Shown one piece after another: positions 51,309 through 60,746 of a stretch of DNA of 64,000 nt. Every line of letters begins with the position of its first letter. Position 1 is the stretch's first letter. The position numbers and the translations under genes were made by a program. Below the pieces are notes generated by a model. It saw only the letters and a program-made list of their open reading frames with translations, was not told the DNA's origin and did no database searches. The stretch comes from Verrucomicrobiota bacterium (GTDB lineage Bacteria; Chlamydiota; Chlamydiia; Chlamydiales; SM23-39): assembly GCA_018239895.1 (NCBI GenBank), contig JAFEGL010000042.1, positions 1 through 64,000 on the forward strand, given 5' to 3'.

Positions 51309-52567
51309 ACCAATCCTTTTACGAGGCGTTTGAATTCATCGCCCCGATGCTCATAGTTGCGGAACTGATCATAGCTTGAACACCCGGGCGAAAGGAGGAT
51401 CGAATCCCCCTTTTCCGCTCGGATCGCAGCTAACCGCACCGCCTCATCCAAAGTTCCCACCCGGGTCAGCCGGAATGCATCTTTGAGTTCAGCTTCTATT
51501 TTAGACGCGGCGCCGCCAAAAGCAATAATCATTTTCACTTTGCTCTGAAAACAATCGATCCAAGGCTTATAGGAAGCCCCCTTATCGTAGCCGCCCGCCA
51601 ATAAAATCAGCGGACCTTCGAAAAGGCTCACAGCGTGCATCACTGAATCGATGTTCGTCGCTTTACTGTCGTTATAAAAGGTGACTCCATTTTTTTCATC
51701 TACCCACTCGATCCTGTGGGCCGGTTTTCTAAACGTTTCCAGTCCTCGCCGGAACTCAAGGTCCGAAACGCCAAGGCCTTTGCAAATCTGATAGGCCGCT
51801 TGAACATTTTGCTTTTCTGGCACGCCCAATTGGATATATCTGAGCATCGAAATCGCTGCGATCTTCTCATCGCTCCATGGAGCATACTCAGCTGACGGGT
51901 CGAAAACTTCTCCCTCGCCCCCATAAATTTCTTTCACCGCCTTCGACACCCAAAACTTTCCGCCCGCTTTTACACATTTTCCGATCCTAAATTTCGCATC
52001 GGCATACTCTTTCATCGAAGCATACCTGTCCAAATGATCAGGGGTGATATTGAGCAATGCAGCCGCCTCAAGACATTTACTCTCCATTGTCTCAAGCTGG
52101 AAAGAGCTCAGCTCCAAAACCAACACTTCGCCCCGGTTCGGCTCGAGCAGATAGCCCGATAAGCTATCCCCCACGTTGCCCAAAGCGAGCGCCGGAATTT
52201 TCGCGCTGTTCAAAATATGGGCGATCAAGAGAACCGTCGTCGTCTTCCCGTTCGTTCCCGTCACGCCGACGCACCGGTTCTTCAGGTGTCTGAGCGCGAG
52301 CTCAATCTCTCCCACCACCTCGATCCCGAGCCTTTTTGCCTCTTTCACCCACGGATGTTCGGGAGAGACGCCAGGTGAAAGAATCACCCGATCTACCTTT
52401 GGAAACGGCCCCTGATCGATAATCAACTCGAGCCCCTCTTTCACTAACGGCTCCGATTTCAGCGACTCGGCCTTCTTATCCGCGCCGATCACCTTCCGCC
52501 CGCTCTTGAGCAAAAACGCAGCAGAGGCTTTTCCGCTAATCCCCAACCCGATCACGAGATCTTTCAT
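51305..52567 (-). CDS. murD: UDP-N-acetylmuramoylalanine-D-glutamate ligase
   Basis: The 420-residue enzyme adds D-glutamate to UDP-MurNAc-L-Ala. It shows G-L-G-I-S-G-K-A near residue 7, P-loop G-V-T-G-T-N-G-K-T-T-T near 98, L-D-R-Y near 175, and F-Y-N-D-S-K-A-T-N near 290. It starts 15 bases after the mraY stop and its own stop overlaps the LysM protein gene. Confidence 0.95.
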   Translation of the reverse strand: MKDLVIGLGISGKASAAFLLKSGRKVIGADKKAESLKSEPLVKEGLELIIDQGPFPKVDRVILSPGVSPEHPWVKEAKRLGIEVVGEIELALRHLKNRCVGVTGTNGKTTTVLLIAHILNSAKIPALALGNVGDSLSGYLLEPNRGEVLVLELSSFQLETMESKCLEAAALLNITPDHLDRYASMKEYADAKFRIGKCVKAGGKFWVSKAVKEIYGGEGEVFDPSAEYAPWSDEKIAAISMLRYIQLGVPEKQNVQAAYQICKGLGVSDLEFRRGLETFRKPAHRIEWVDEKNGVTFYNDSKATNIDSVMHAVSLFEGPLILLAGGYDKGASYKPWIDCFQSKVKMIIAFGGAASKIEAELKDAFRLTRVGTLDEAVRLAAIRAEKGDSILLSPGCSSYDQFRNYEHRGDEFKRLVKGLV

Positions 52568-52582
52568 TTCATCCTCTCATCC

Positions 52583-53779
52583 TCATTGAAGTTTCAAAGA
52601 CGATACGGCGATGATCGCAAAAAGAAGGCTCACGATCCAGAAACGGATCACCACTTTTGTCTCGGGCCACCCTTTGTACTCGAAATGGTGGTGCAAAGGG
52701 GCGCAGAGGAAAATCCGCTTCTTATTTCTGTACCGGTAACTCAACACCTGCAAGATCACCGAGAGGGCCTCCGCCACAAAAATCGCCCCAGCCACAGCCA
52801 AAATCGCCTCTCTGCACAATAAAACCGAGGATACGCCGAGGATTCCTCCCAGCGCAAGCGATCCGGTATCCCCCATGAAAACCTGCGCCGGATAGCCGTT
52901 GTACCACAAAAATCCCAAAGCGGCTCCGGCGAGCGTCAACAAATAGACCGCGATCTCCCCGCTCCCCTCGATGTACAAAATATTGAGGTACCTCGCGAGA
53001 TCGATGTGGTTCGATAAGAAGGCAAAAAGCCCCAGCACCAGAGAAACCATCACCAAACACCCGGCCGCAAGACCATCGAGCCCATCGGTCAAATTCACCG
53101 CATTCGAAGAGCCAGTGATCACAAAGATGATCAAGAAAAACGCTAAAATTTTCAGCGAACCATCGAGCGTCGCGACAGGCCCCTTGTAAAACGGAACATA
53201 AAACCGGACGATGTACTCATCGGTCGCCAGCGTCTTCGTCCCGACTGCCTTCACCTGCTCTTTCGCCGTCGGAGCTTTAAAAATCTTCTCCCCCGCTTTC
53301 GTCAGCGGCGGATACAAAAGATAAAGGGCGATCAGCGCCGAAAATCCGACCTGGCAGAGCATCTTTTTTTTCGCCTTCAGCCCCTTGCTATTCTTGTAGC
53401 GGAGTTTCAGGTAGTCATCTCTTCCTCCTAAAAACCCCAGCACCACCGTCGTCAAAAGCAAAATCCAGGTGAAGACATTGCTCAAATCCATCCACAATAA
53501 AAGAGAAATCGCCATCGACGAGAGGATCAACACGCCCCCCATTGTCGGCGTATCTTTTTTCTTCCCGTGGAGCTCCGCAAGCAAAGGACACTCCTCGACG
53601 CTCCGGATCGACTGGCCGATTTTCAACTCATAGAGTTTCTTGATGAACCTCGGTCCCAAGACAATCGTCAGCAAAAGGGCCGTCGCCGCAGCCAAAATCA
53701 TCCGCGTCGAAAAGTAGGTGAACGCCAACGGGATTTTCCAACCGAGCTCGCGCAAGAATTCAGCGAAAAGAAGGAGCAT
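52583..53779 (-). CDS. mraY: Phospho-N-acetylmuramoyl-pentapeptide transferase
   Basis: The 398-residue integral membrane enzyme makes lipid I. It has ten hydrophobic spans, T-P-T-M-G-G-V near residue 78, N-L-T-D-G-L-D-G-L-A near 227 and M-G-D-T-G-S-L-A-L-G-G near 302. The loop around residues 165-215 is longer than usual. It starts one base after the murF stop. Confidence 0.95.
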   Translation of the reverse strand: MLLLFAEFLRELGWKIPLAFTYFSTRMILAAATALLLTIVLGPRFIKKLYELKIGQSIRSVEECPLLAELHGKKKDTPTMGGVLILSSMAISLLLWMDLSNVFTWILLLTTVVLGFLGGRDDYLKLRYKNSKGLKAKKKMLCQVGFSALIALYLLYPPLTKAGEKIFKAPTAKEQVKAVGTKTLATDEYIVRFYVPFYKGPVATLDGSLKILAFFLIIFVITGSSNAVNLTDGLDGLAAGCLVMVSLVLGLFAFLSNHIDLARYLNILYIEGSGEIAVYLLTLAGAALGFLWYNGYPAQVFMGDTGSLALGGILGVSSVLLCREAILAVAGAIFVAEALSVILQVLSYRYRNKKRIFLCAPLHHHFEYKGWPETKVVIRFWIVSLLFAIIAVSSLKLQ

Positions 53780-53780
53780 G

Positions 53781-55100
53781 TTAAGCCAAAAATTCGAAGA
53801 TTTTTTCCAACTCCATGCCGCGCGATCCTTTGATCAGCACGACGTCGCCGGGACGCATCAACTCGGCCAGCCTTTGGGCCAATTTTTTGTGGCTCATGAA
53901 ATGTTCCGCCGGCTTTTTCACTTCGGAAAATGCCTCACAGAGAGGTTTCGCTTCTTCGCCGAGTACCAGCAGATGGTCGGCGTATTTTTGCGCAAAATGG
54001 CCGATCTCCCTGTGCGACTCCTCAGAAAAAGAGCCGAGTTCCCGCATCGTACCCAGCACTGCGATCCGCTTCCCCTCTTCTTTCGGCTGCGGCAAATTGG
54101 ACAGTGCGGCCCGCATCGATTCGGGGTTGGCGTTATATGCATCATTCACGAAGTGGACCCCATCCCGCTCAAACTGCTCGAAGCGCATCTTTGGCAGCTT
54201 CAACTGTCCAATCTGCTTATTGATCTCATCCCACTCCATCTTCATCTGCCGCGCCACTGCGACTGCAGCCAAAAAATTGTGGAGCAGATGGCTTTCGCGG
54301 AACGGCAAGTCGAACTGATAGGCTCTCACGCCCCGTTCATCCACATAAAATCTCCCTTCCGCAAACGAGAGGAAATAATCGGCGCTCCGCTCTTCCAGGG
54401 AAAAGTTCACCTTCTGCCCCTTCGTCTCCACACTCATTCCGAACGGGAAAATCGCCGCCCTTGTTTTCGGATGGGAAAAAATCTCCATTTTCCCCTTCGC
54501 GATCTCCTCGATTCCACCGGGGAAAAACGCCGCGTGGGCCAGTGCCACCTTGGTCAAAACAGCGATATCGGGTGGAGCGATCTCGACCAGCCTGGCAATA
54601 TCGCCCGGCTCGCTCATCCCCATCTCTAAAACCAGCACCTCTTCATCGGTCCGGTTCAACACAGTCATCGGCAGCGTGAGTTTCGTGTTGTAGCTCCCCG
54701 GCGTCTTGTACACCCGGAACTTCCCCTCGAGCAGCGCCGCCACAAACTCTTTCGTCGTCGTCTTTCCAACTGAGCCGGTGATCCCGATAATCTGCGCCTC
54801 TTTCAGGCTCAAAGACCACTTCGCCAGCTCCCTCAAACTCTCAGCGACATCCTCGACCGGCACTAAAACGAGCCCAAAAGCGGGCCCCTCATAGCTCTTC
54901 GATACGACCGCCGCAACGGCCCCCTTCGCTCTCACTTCCTTCAAATGGCGATGGCCATCGGTCTTCTCTCCCTTTAGTGCGAAGAAGAGATCTCCGGCCT
55001 GGACCAACCGACTATCTATTTGATAACCAGCGACTTGCAAATCAGAATCTAAAACGACGCCCAAAGCCTGAGCGATTGCCTGCAGTGAAAGATTTCTCAT
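53781..55100 (-). CDS. murF: UDP-MurNAc-tripeptide-D-alanyl-D-alanine ligase
   Basis: The 439-residue enzyme completes the pentapeptide precursor. It has P-loop G-I-T-G-S-V-G-K-T-T-T near residue 106, E-M-G-M-S near 161, and N-D-A-Y-N-A-N-P-E-S near 318. The start is the ATG at 55100 with GGAGG upstream, not 55127. It is the first gene of the minus-strand cell-wall cluster. Because MurF needs D-Ala-D-Ala, a functional ligase must exist elsewhere if the Ddl remnant is inactive. Confidence 0.94.
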   Translation of the reverse strand: MRNLSLQAIAQALGVVLDSDLQVAGYQIDSRLVQAGDLFFALKGEKTDGHRHLKEVRAKGAVAAVVSKSYEGPAFGLVLVPVEDVAESLRELAKWSLSLKEAQIIGITGSVGKTTTKEFVAALLEGKFRVYKTPGSYNTKLTLPMTVLNRTDEEVLVLEMGMSEPGDIARLVEIAPPDIAVLTKVALAHAAFFPGGIEEIAKGKMEIFSHPKTRAAIFPFGMSVETKGQKVNFSLEERSADYFLSFAEGRFYVDERGVRAYQFDLPFRESHLLHNFLAAVAVARQMKMEWDEINKQIGQLKLPKMRFEQFERDGVHFVNDAYNANPESMRAALSNLPQPKEEGKRIAVLGTMRELGSFSEESHREIGHFAQKYADHLLVLGEEAKPLCEAFSEVKKPAEHFMSHKKLAQRLAELMRPGDVVLIKGSRGMELEKIFEFLA

Positions 55101-55207
55101 GGAGCCTCCAATTACTTGGACCCACAAGTTTATAGCCCTTTTTGAAAAATCGCGCTAGTCCCATTCATTTCCAGCCACTTAAGCACCCCACCCCACGCAC
55201 AAAATAA

Positions 55208-55236
55208 TTGATTATTAAACACATCTATGTTATAAT
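55208..55236 (+). promoter_or_regulatory. Near-consensus sigma-70-type promoter
   Basis: TTGATT at 55208-55213 and TATAAT at 55231-55236 are exactly 17 bases apart in AT-rich DNA, with the ATG 32 bases after the -10. The layout is almost identical to that before the RING-like gene at 12514. Confidence 0.78.
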
Positions 55237-55268
55237 TAACATTAAATTAATTTACATTTTTAATAACT

Positions 55269-57164
55269 ATGATGTCATCATCTACTTCAAGTTCTAGCGT
55301 CGCCGCTGCAAGTTCTTCAGCTTCGCCTTTAACCGCAAGCGCATTCGCCTCAAGCACCGCCTCTACTCCACTTGCCGCAACAGCTTCATCAGTTCATAGT
55401 TTTGCCCATGGCAGCCCCTCTTCGCCTTTCGCTACCGCCTCTTCTTCTTACACTGGCTTTCCAACACCTTATTCAACGGCATTCGCAGGCTCTTCAACAA
55501 GTACTCACAGCAGTTTATATGCTACTCCATCAGATCTTCCCCACTTTTCATCTGCAAGCAGCTCTGCTTCCCACACCTTTTCTCATACTGGTTTTGGCGG
55601 CGGAGGCTCTTCATCGGCCGCATTTCCCCATTCCTCCGCAACTGCAAGCTTATCTCATCCCCACTCATTTTCATTTCCTCCCTCATTTTCAGCCGCAGCA
55701 TCATCGACCGCAGCATCGGCAGCTTCCGCAGCCGCTCCGGTCTTGCATCCCTCACCGGCACAAAATTTTGGTCACAAACTTCTTATTCAACCGGACAAGC
55801 CTGGATTCACACATGTCTACGTTGATCAGTCAACGGGAAAAAGATATCGAGTTCGGGTAATCCGAGAATATTTAGATGGCTCAGGTCGATTTGAACAGCT
55901 GGGAAATTCCCCGCAAGAGATGGACCAGTTAAAAGCACTTTTGAATGCCCTGCCCAAACCTTCCGACGGCGAACTTTTCGCCTTTAATTTCTCTGACGGT
56001 AAGGCCAGTTACGAAAGTTCCAACGATCCGAAGCAATATAAACCTCTAGACGATCGATTGTTCACCGCATTTCATGACATCATCAAAAGAAATAGCTTTT
56101 CTCAAATACCGATCCAACAAAACGAGCTTCTTTTGGGATTCAACCCTCCAACGCAGCAGACAGTTGCACAGCGTCAGAAATCTGCGCGGCCAGACGCCCG
56201 CTCTCAAGGCAGTTTAAATCGAACAGCACATAACTCCGACGCAGCTCCTAGTTTCCAAGCACAACTAAGCCCTGACATGTTTGATGATGCGAACTTTGAC
56301 AAAGCGGCAGATGATTGGCATTTTAATAGTAACAAAGCTCAATATCGTAGTCACGAGGAGCAACGAATCCAATCAAGTAATTTTGTCCTTGGCCTGGAAG
56401 CTGTGAATCGAAAAATCAGTAGGGGAGTAAATAAAAATCGCCCCTTCGAACTAATCACGGACTCGATTGCTAATAGAGAGCACGAAGCCATCCACATGAC
56501 AAGCGCAGACGGAAGAACGCGACTCTCTGAACTTGAGTTATCTCAGCCCATTGCTAGGCCTATCGTAATCCCAATCATGGTACCGGGTCATTTTACCGGC
56601 ATAATCATCGATCCTCCAGGCTCCACTACGAACCCATCTAAACGAGGAAAAATCATCTATTACGATTCACTAGGTAACGGCCTTGGCGCCCAAGATCGAT
56701 TTAACGAGGTGAAAAAGTTTTGGGAGAAAAACAAAGACAAACTTGGCGCGCCGCCCAATGCAGATAATCCTTTTGAAGGATCTACATATGAATTGATCGT
56801 AAAATCAACTGTTGGAATGGGGACCCCCGATCAAAAAGATGAAAACCCACATGTCCACTGCGCTGCTTGGGTTACCCGATATATCGAACAATATTTCAGT
56901 AATGGTAGCGACCTTGACCACATACCAGCCGATATTATTAAATACCGCAACGGCATAGCCGAATATTTTGAACAGATCGCTCAAGAAGCTCCAGAGGACG
57001 ATTTCGATCGCAGCTCATTACACAGCGCCTCTTCAGCAGTAGTCCCTCCTCCACTCACCTCTAGCGCAACTTCGGTCCCTTTTACGACGCCTTTAGCATC
57101 AGATCACCAACTCCACCCATTTGGAGATGTTGATGACAACGATGCTTTTGCTGAAGAAGTCTAA
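55269..57164 (+). CDS. Candidate CE-clan cysteine protease (Ulp1/deubiquitinase-like) with Ser/Ala-rich N-terminus
   Basis: The 631-residue protein has a low-complexity Ser/Ala/Pro/His N-terminus (residues 1-165), a middle region of unknown fold, and a C-terminal domain (about 390-550) with the order of a CE-clan protease: H441 in P-G-H-F-T-G-I-I-I-D, D466 in I-I-Y-Y-D-S-L-G, Q522, and C531 in V-H-C-A-A-W-V. This His-Asp-Gln-Cys order is that of Ulp1/SENP, YopJ and the chlamydial ChlaDub proteins. The Q-to-C spacing (nine) is longer than in Ulp1, and Cys is followed by A rather than G. No signal peptide or membrane segment was seen. A second Met codon follows the first. Confidence 0.65.
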   Translation: MMSSSTSSSSVAAASSSASPLTASAFASSTASTPLAATASSVHSFAHGSPSSPFATASSSYTGFPTPYSTAFAGSSTSTHSSLYATPSDLPHFSSASSSASHTFSHTGFGGGGSSSAAFPHSSATASLSHPHSFSFPPSFSAAASSTAASAASAAAPVLHPSPAQNFGHKLLIQPDKPGFTHVYVDQSTGKRYRVRVIREYLDGSGRFEQLGNSPQEMDQLKALLNALPKPSDGELFAFNFSDGKASYESSNDPKQYKPLDDRLFTAFHDIIKRNSFSQIPIQQNELLLGFNPPTQQTVAQRQKSARPDARSQGSLNRTAHNSDAAPSFQAQLSPDMFDDANFDKAADDWHFNSNKAQYRSHEEQRIQSSNFVLGLEAVNRKISRGVNKNRPFELITDSIANREHEAIHMTSADGRTRLSELELSQPIARPIVIPIMVPGHFTGIIIDPPGSTTNPSKRGKIIYYDSLGNGLGAQDRFNEVKKFWEKNKDKLGAPPNADNPFEGSTYELIVKSTVGMGTPDQKDENPHVHCAAWVTRYIEQYFSNGSDLDHIPADIIKYRNGIAEYFEQIAQEAPEDDFDRSSLHSASSAVVPPPLTSSATSVPFTTPLASDHQLHPFGDVDDNDAFAEEV

Positions 57165-57245
57165 CCCAAAGTCTCTCTCAAATCTTCCTTTGAATGACAA
57201 ATCTTGACGAATAGGGCCTTGATGGGCCATAATGGCTGGCATTTC

Positions 57246-57317
57246 GGTGGCATAGCCAAGTGGTAAGGCAGAGGCCTGCAAAGCCTCCATCCCTCAGTTC
57301 GAATCTGAGTGCCACCT
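57246..57317 (+). tRNA. tRNA-Cys (GCA)
   Basis: A full cloverleaf can be drawn: acceptor GGTGGCA/TGCCACC, D arm GCC...GGC, anticodon arm GAGGC-CTGCAAA-GCCTC with anticodon GCA, T arm CTCAG-TTCGAAT-CTGAG, and discriminator T as expected for Cys. CCA is not encoded; a T run follows. An open frame starting inside it is not real. Confidence 0.95.
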
Positions 57318-57334
57318 TTTTTCAAGAGATTTCT

Positions 57335-58138
57335 TTGCTTTACCTCGTAGCTACCCCCATCGGCAATCTAGAAGACATCAGCAAAAGAGCCCTTTCCGTT
57401 CTGGAAAAGTGCGACGCGATCCTCTGCGAAGATACCCGCCGAACCTCCATTCTGCTCCAAAAATATGAGCTTAGAAAAACGCTGATCCCCTTCCACAAGT
57501 TCAATGAGAGGGGCGCCGAAGAGCGGATCTTGGAGGAATTGAGGAGTGGAAAAGAGATCGCTCTGGTGTCAGATGCGGGAACCCCCTGCATCAACGATCC
57601 GGGGCAAGGACTGGTCCAAGCTTGCGTGAGGGAAGGGCTTCTTTTTACAGCCATTCCAGGCCCCTGCAGCTTAATTCAGGCGCTCGTCCTCTCGGGCTTC
57701 GATTCGACTAAATTCCAATTTGTCGGTTTTCTCCCCAGAAAAGGGCTCGATGAGCTCAGAAAAATCCTCTGTTATCCGGGCACCTCCATTGGCTTTGAAA
57801 GTCCCGAGCGGCTCGTCGACACGCTGAGAGCGATCGGCAGCTTGGATGCGGCGAGGAACGTCGCCGTCGCAAGAGAGATGACCAAGACGTTTGAGGAGTG
57901 CCGGCGCGGGACCGCCTCCGAATTGGCAGACCACTATGAGAAGACGCCTCCGAAAGGAGAGATCGTTTTGCTGGTCGCGGGAGGGAAAGTGCCCGAAGAG
58001 GAGATGCCCCTCGACGAACTGCTCGAACTTTTACAAGAGCTGCACGGCCTTTCGTTGAAAGAGGCCATCAAGCTGGCCGCCAAACTGAAGAATCTCCCCA
58101 AAAGCGCCGTCTACAAGCAAGCGCACAAATCTTGCTGA
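57335..58138 (+). CDS. rsmI: 16S rRNA (cytidine-1402 2'-O)-methyltransferase
   Basis: The 267-residue enzyme methylates C1402 of 16S rRNA. It opens with L-Y-L-V-A-T-P-I-G-N-L-E-D-I and has E-D-T-R-R-T-S near residue 36, V-S-D-A-G-T-P near 82, and the F-V-G-F-L-P-R-K strand near 128. The only sensible start is a TTG at 57335 with AAGAGA five bases upstream, because earlier in-frame codons lie inside tRNA-Cys. Confidence 0.9.
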   Translation: MLYLVATPIGNLEDISKRALSVLEKCDAILCEDTRRTSILLQKYELRKTLIPFHKFNERGAEERILEELRSGKEIALVSDAGTPCINDPGQGLVQACVREGLLFTAIPGPCSLIQALVLSGFDSTKFQFVGFLPRKGLDELRKILCYPGTSIGFESPERLVDTLRAIGSLDAARNVAVAREMTKTFEECRRGTASELADHYEKTPPKGEIVLLVAGGKVPEEEMPLDELLELLQELHGLSLKEAIKLAAKLKNLPKSAVYKQAHKSC

Positions 58139-58168
58139 ATAACAAAATTTCATTTAGAATCCCTGCCT

Positions 58169-59029
58169 ATGGAACTATCAACGGGCATTGCTCTGCACGA
58201 GTTGGAAGAGCTGATCCGTCGAGCCTTCGACGAGGATTCGGCCTATGCCGACGCGACCTCGATCGCCTGCATCTCCGAAGGTGAAGTGGGGCTCGGACGC
58301 GTCGTTTTGAAACAAAACGGCTGCATCGCAGGACTTGTTTTCCTCCCTTGGATTTTTGAACTCCTCGATCCGAGACTCAAGACGCATCTCTATGTCCGCG
58401 AAGGGACCTACTCTGAAAAAGGAACTGTGTTGGCCCGGATCGAAGGGCCGGCCCGATCGCTGCTGGCGGCCGAGAGAGTCGCCCTCAACTTCCTGCAACA
58501 TCTTTCGGGCGTTGCGACGCTGACAGCTAAGTGTCTCGAGCAGGTGAAAGCGACAAAATGTAAGATCCTCGACACGAGAAAAACCCTTTTGGGACTTCGC
58601 TCGCTCCAAAAATATGCGGTTCGAGTCGGCGGAGGAACCAACCACCGGCTCCATTTAGGCGACCAGATTTTGATCAAAAACAACCACCTCGCCCTCGCGG
58701 CGAGAAGCCACGCCTCTCCACTTTCCGCCTGCTTGAAATTGGCGAAACAGAAACACCCCTTTGGGCGGATCGAGGTTGAGATCGGCTCGACGAGCGAACT
58801 GGAAACTGCAATAGAGGCGGGAGCCGACGCCATTTTATTGGACAACATGTCGGTTGAAGAGATCGCCCACTGCGTGCGGGTGAACCAAAACAGAGTTTTT
58901 CTCGAAGCGTCGGGCGGCATGACCCTCGAGACCATCAAAAAATATGCTGAAACAGGGGTCGACGCCATTTCGATCGGCGCCCTCACCCATTCGGCCCCCG
59001 CCCTAGACATCTCACTAAGAATTGAATAA
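58169..59029 (+). CDS. nadC: Nicotinate-nucleotide pyrophosphorylase (carboxylating)
   Basis: The 286-residue quinolinate phosphoribosyltransferase shows E-D-x-x-x-x-D near the start, E-R-V-A-L-N-F-L-Q-H-L-S-G near residue 100, D-T-R-K-T near 130, G-G-G-T-N-H-R near 150, and I-E-V-E near 200. It makes nicotinate mononucleotide, the substrate of NadD (35881). No nadA/nadB is in this window, so the quinolinate source is open. It precedes groEL by 14 bases. Confidence 0.93.
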   Translation: MELSTGIALHELEELIRRAFDEDSAYADATSIACISEGEVGLGRVVLKQNGCIAGLVFLPWIFELLDPRLKTHLYVREGTYSEKGTVLARIEGPARSLLAAERVALNFLQHLSGVATLTAKCLEQVKATKCKILDTRKTLLGLRSLQKYAVRVGGGTNHRLHLGDQILIKNNHLALAARSHASPLSACLKLAKQKHPFGRIEVEIGSTSELETAIEAGADAILLDNMSVEEIAHCVRVNQNRVFLEASGGMTLETIKKYAETGVDAISIGALTHSAPALDISLRIE

Positions 59030-59043
59030 AAAATGAGGAAACC

Positions 59044-60633
59044 ATGAGTGCAAAAGAAATCGTCTTTGAAGAAGAAGCCCGCGTATTTTTGCGCGATGGA
59101 ATCGAACATCTGGCAGAAGTCGTAGCGATGACGCTCGGCCCCCGCGGCCGCAACGTCGGCATCCAGTCGAGCTGGGGCTCACCGACCATTTCGAGCGACG
59201 GCTACACAATCTCCAAAGACCTCGAACTGAAAAACCCGTTCCTTAACATGGGCGTCTCGATGGGCAAAGAGGTCGCAGCGAAGATTAAAGAAAAATCGGG
59301 CGACGGGACCACCACCGGGATCGTTATCCTCCGCGCACTCGTCCAGGCGGGCGTAAAAAACATCGCCTCGGGCGCCAATCCAACCGCCATCAAGCGGGGC
59401 ATGGACAAGGCCCTCGACCAAATTCTGAAAGAGATCGACCAGATGTCGGTCGCAGTGAAAAGCAATCAAGAGACTCGCAACATCGCCACCGTCTCTGCCT
59501 CGGGCCACACTGAAATCGGCGAGATGATCGCGAAGTGCTTTGAGAAAGTGGGCAAAACGGGCGTCGTCGCCATCGAAGAGGGGAAAGGGACCGAGACGAC
59601 CATCGAGCTCGTCGAAGGGATGCAATTCGATCGGGGCTACGTGAGCTCCTATTTCTGCACGAACGCCGAAAAGCTCACCGTCGAAATGACCCATCCTGCG
59701 ATCCTCATCACCGACAAAAAAATCTCCTCTGCCCAAGAGATCCTCCCCATCCTCCAACAGGTTGCCGCCACAGGCCAAGAGCTCCTCATCATCGCGGATG
59801 ATTTTGAAGGGGATGCCCTCTCGACTCTCGTCGTGAACAAGCTGAGAGGCTCGCTGAAAGTCGCCGCAGTCAAAGCGCCCGGCTTCGGAGATCGGCGCAA
59901 AGCGATGCTTGAAGATCTCGCAATCCTAACTGGAGGCCAGCTCGTCACCGAAGAGAAAGGCTACGTCCTCCGGGAAGCGGGTTCCGAAGTGCTCGGACAC
60001 GCAGACCAGATCACAATCACAAAAGAGAAGACGACAATTGTCGGCGGCCAGGGCAACTCTAACGACATCAAAGCCCGCGTTGCCCAAATCGACGCCGAAA
60101 TCGCCAAAGCGACATCGACCTACGACAAAGAGAAGCTCGAAGAGCGGAAAGCGAAGCTCCAAGGCGGAGTCGCCGTGATCCAAGTTGGCGCCCCCACGGA
60201 ATCTGAAATGAAGAAGAAAAAGCAGATGTATGAGGACAGCCTCAACTCGACCCGCGCTGCTCTCGAAGAGGGGATTGTTCCAGGCGGCGGCGTCGCCCTC
60301 CTCCAAGCGGGCCGATCGGCGACCGATCTGAAGCTCGGCAAAGACGAGATGGTCGGCGCGCAGATTCTCCTCCGCGCATGCGAAGCTCCTTTCCGCCAAA
60401 TTGTAATCAACACAGGCCTCGACGCCTCGATCGTCCTCGAAGAGGTGCTCAAGCAAAATAAAAAGCACTTCGGCTTCAACGCCCTCTCTGAAAAAGTCGA
60501 AGACCTCCTCCTCGCAGGCGTAGTAGATCCGGTCAAGGTAGTGAAGAACTCGCTCCGCCACGCCGTCTCAATGGCCGGTGTGGTTCTCCTCTCCGAGACC
60601 CTCATCGCCCCCGCCGAAGAGAAAGAAGAATAG
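59044..60633 (+). CDS. groEL: GroEL-type chaperonin paralogue
   Basis: The 529-residue chaperonin has T-L-G-P-R-G-R-N near residue 30, the ATPase motif G-D-G-T-T-T-G-I near 86, and G-I-V-P-G-G-G-V-A-L near 409. It lacks an upstream groES and the GGM-repeat tail, ending in A-P-A-E-E-K-E-E. In Chlamydia the third groEL lies beside murF, as it does here after the protease, rsmI and nadC genes. It is therefore more likely a GroEL2/GroEL3-type paralogue than the main chaperonin. Confidence 0.88.
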   Translation: MSAKEIVFEEEARVFLRDGIEHLAEVVAMTLGPRGRNVGIQSSWGSPTISSDGYTISKDLELKNPFLNMGVSMGKEVAAKIKEKSGDGTTTGIVILRALVQAGVKNIASGANPTAIKRGMDKALDQILKEIDQMSVAVKSNQETRNIATVSASGHTEIGEMIAKCFEKVGKTGVVAIEEGKGTETTIELVEGMQFDRGYVSSYFCTNAEKLTVEMTHPAILITDKKISSAQEILPILQQVAATGQELLIIADDFEGDALSTLVVNKLRGSLKVAAVKAPGFGDRRKAMLEDLAILTGGQLVTEEKGYVLREAGSEVLGHADQITITKEKTTIVGGQGNSNDIKARVAQIDAEIAKATSTYDKEKLEERKAKLQGGVAVIQVGAPTESEMKKKKQMYEDSLNSTRAALEEGIVPGGGVALLQAGRSATDLKLGKDEMVGAQILLRACEAPFRQIVINTGLDASIVLEEVLKQNKKHFGFNALSEKVEDLLLAGVVDPVKVVKNSLRHAVSMAGVVLLSETLIAPAEEKEE

Positions 60634-60644
60634 CATTTCCCCTC

Positions 60645-60678
60645 GCGCCCCGCTTCCGCTACAGCAGAAAAGGGGCGC
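60645..60678 (+). terminator. Possible terminator hairpin after groEL
   Basis: GCGCCCC (60645-60651) and GGGGCGC (60672-60678) form a seven-pair stem with a small GCT/AGC hairpin in the loop. No T run follows, so function as an intrinsic terminator is uncertain. Confidence 0.45.
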
Positions 60679-60746
60679 AACTCATTGATTATTAGTTATA
60701 TTTCAACCTCATTGCGCTAAAGTTATAAAATACATAACATTAGTGT

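Noticed and set aside
55269..55760. Ser/Ala-rich N-terminus as an autotransporter or Pmp passenger
   Set aside because: No signal peptide, no GGAI/FxxN repeats and no C-terminal beta-barrel were seen.
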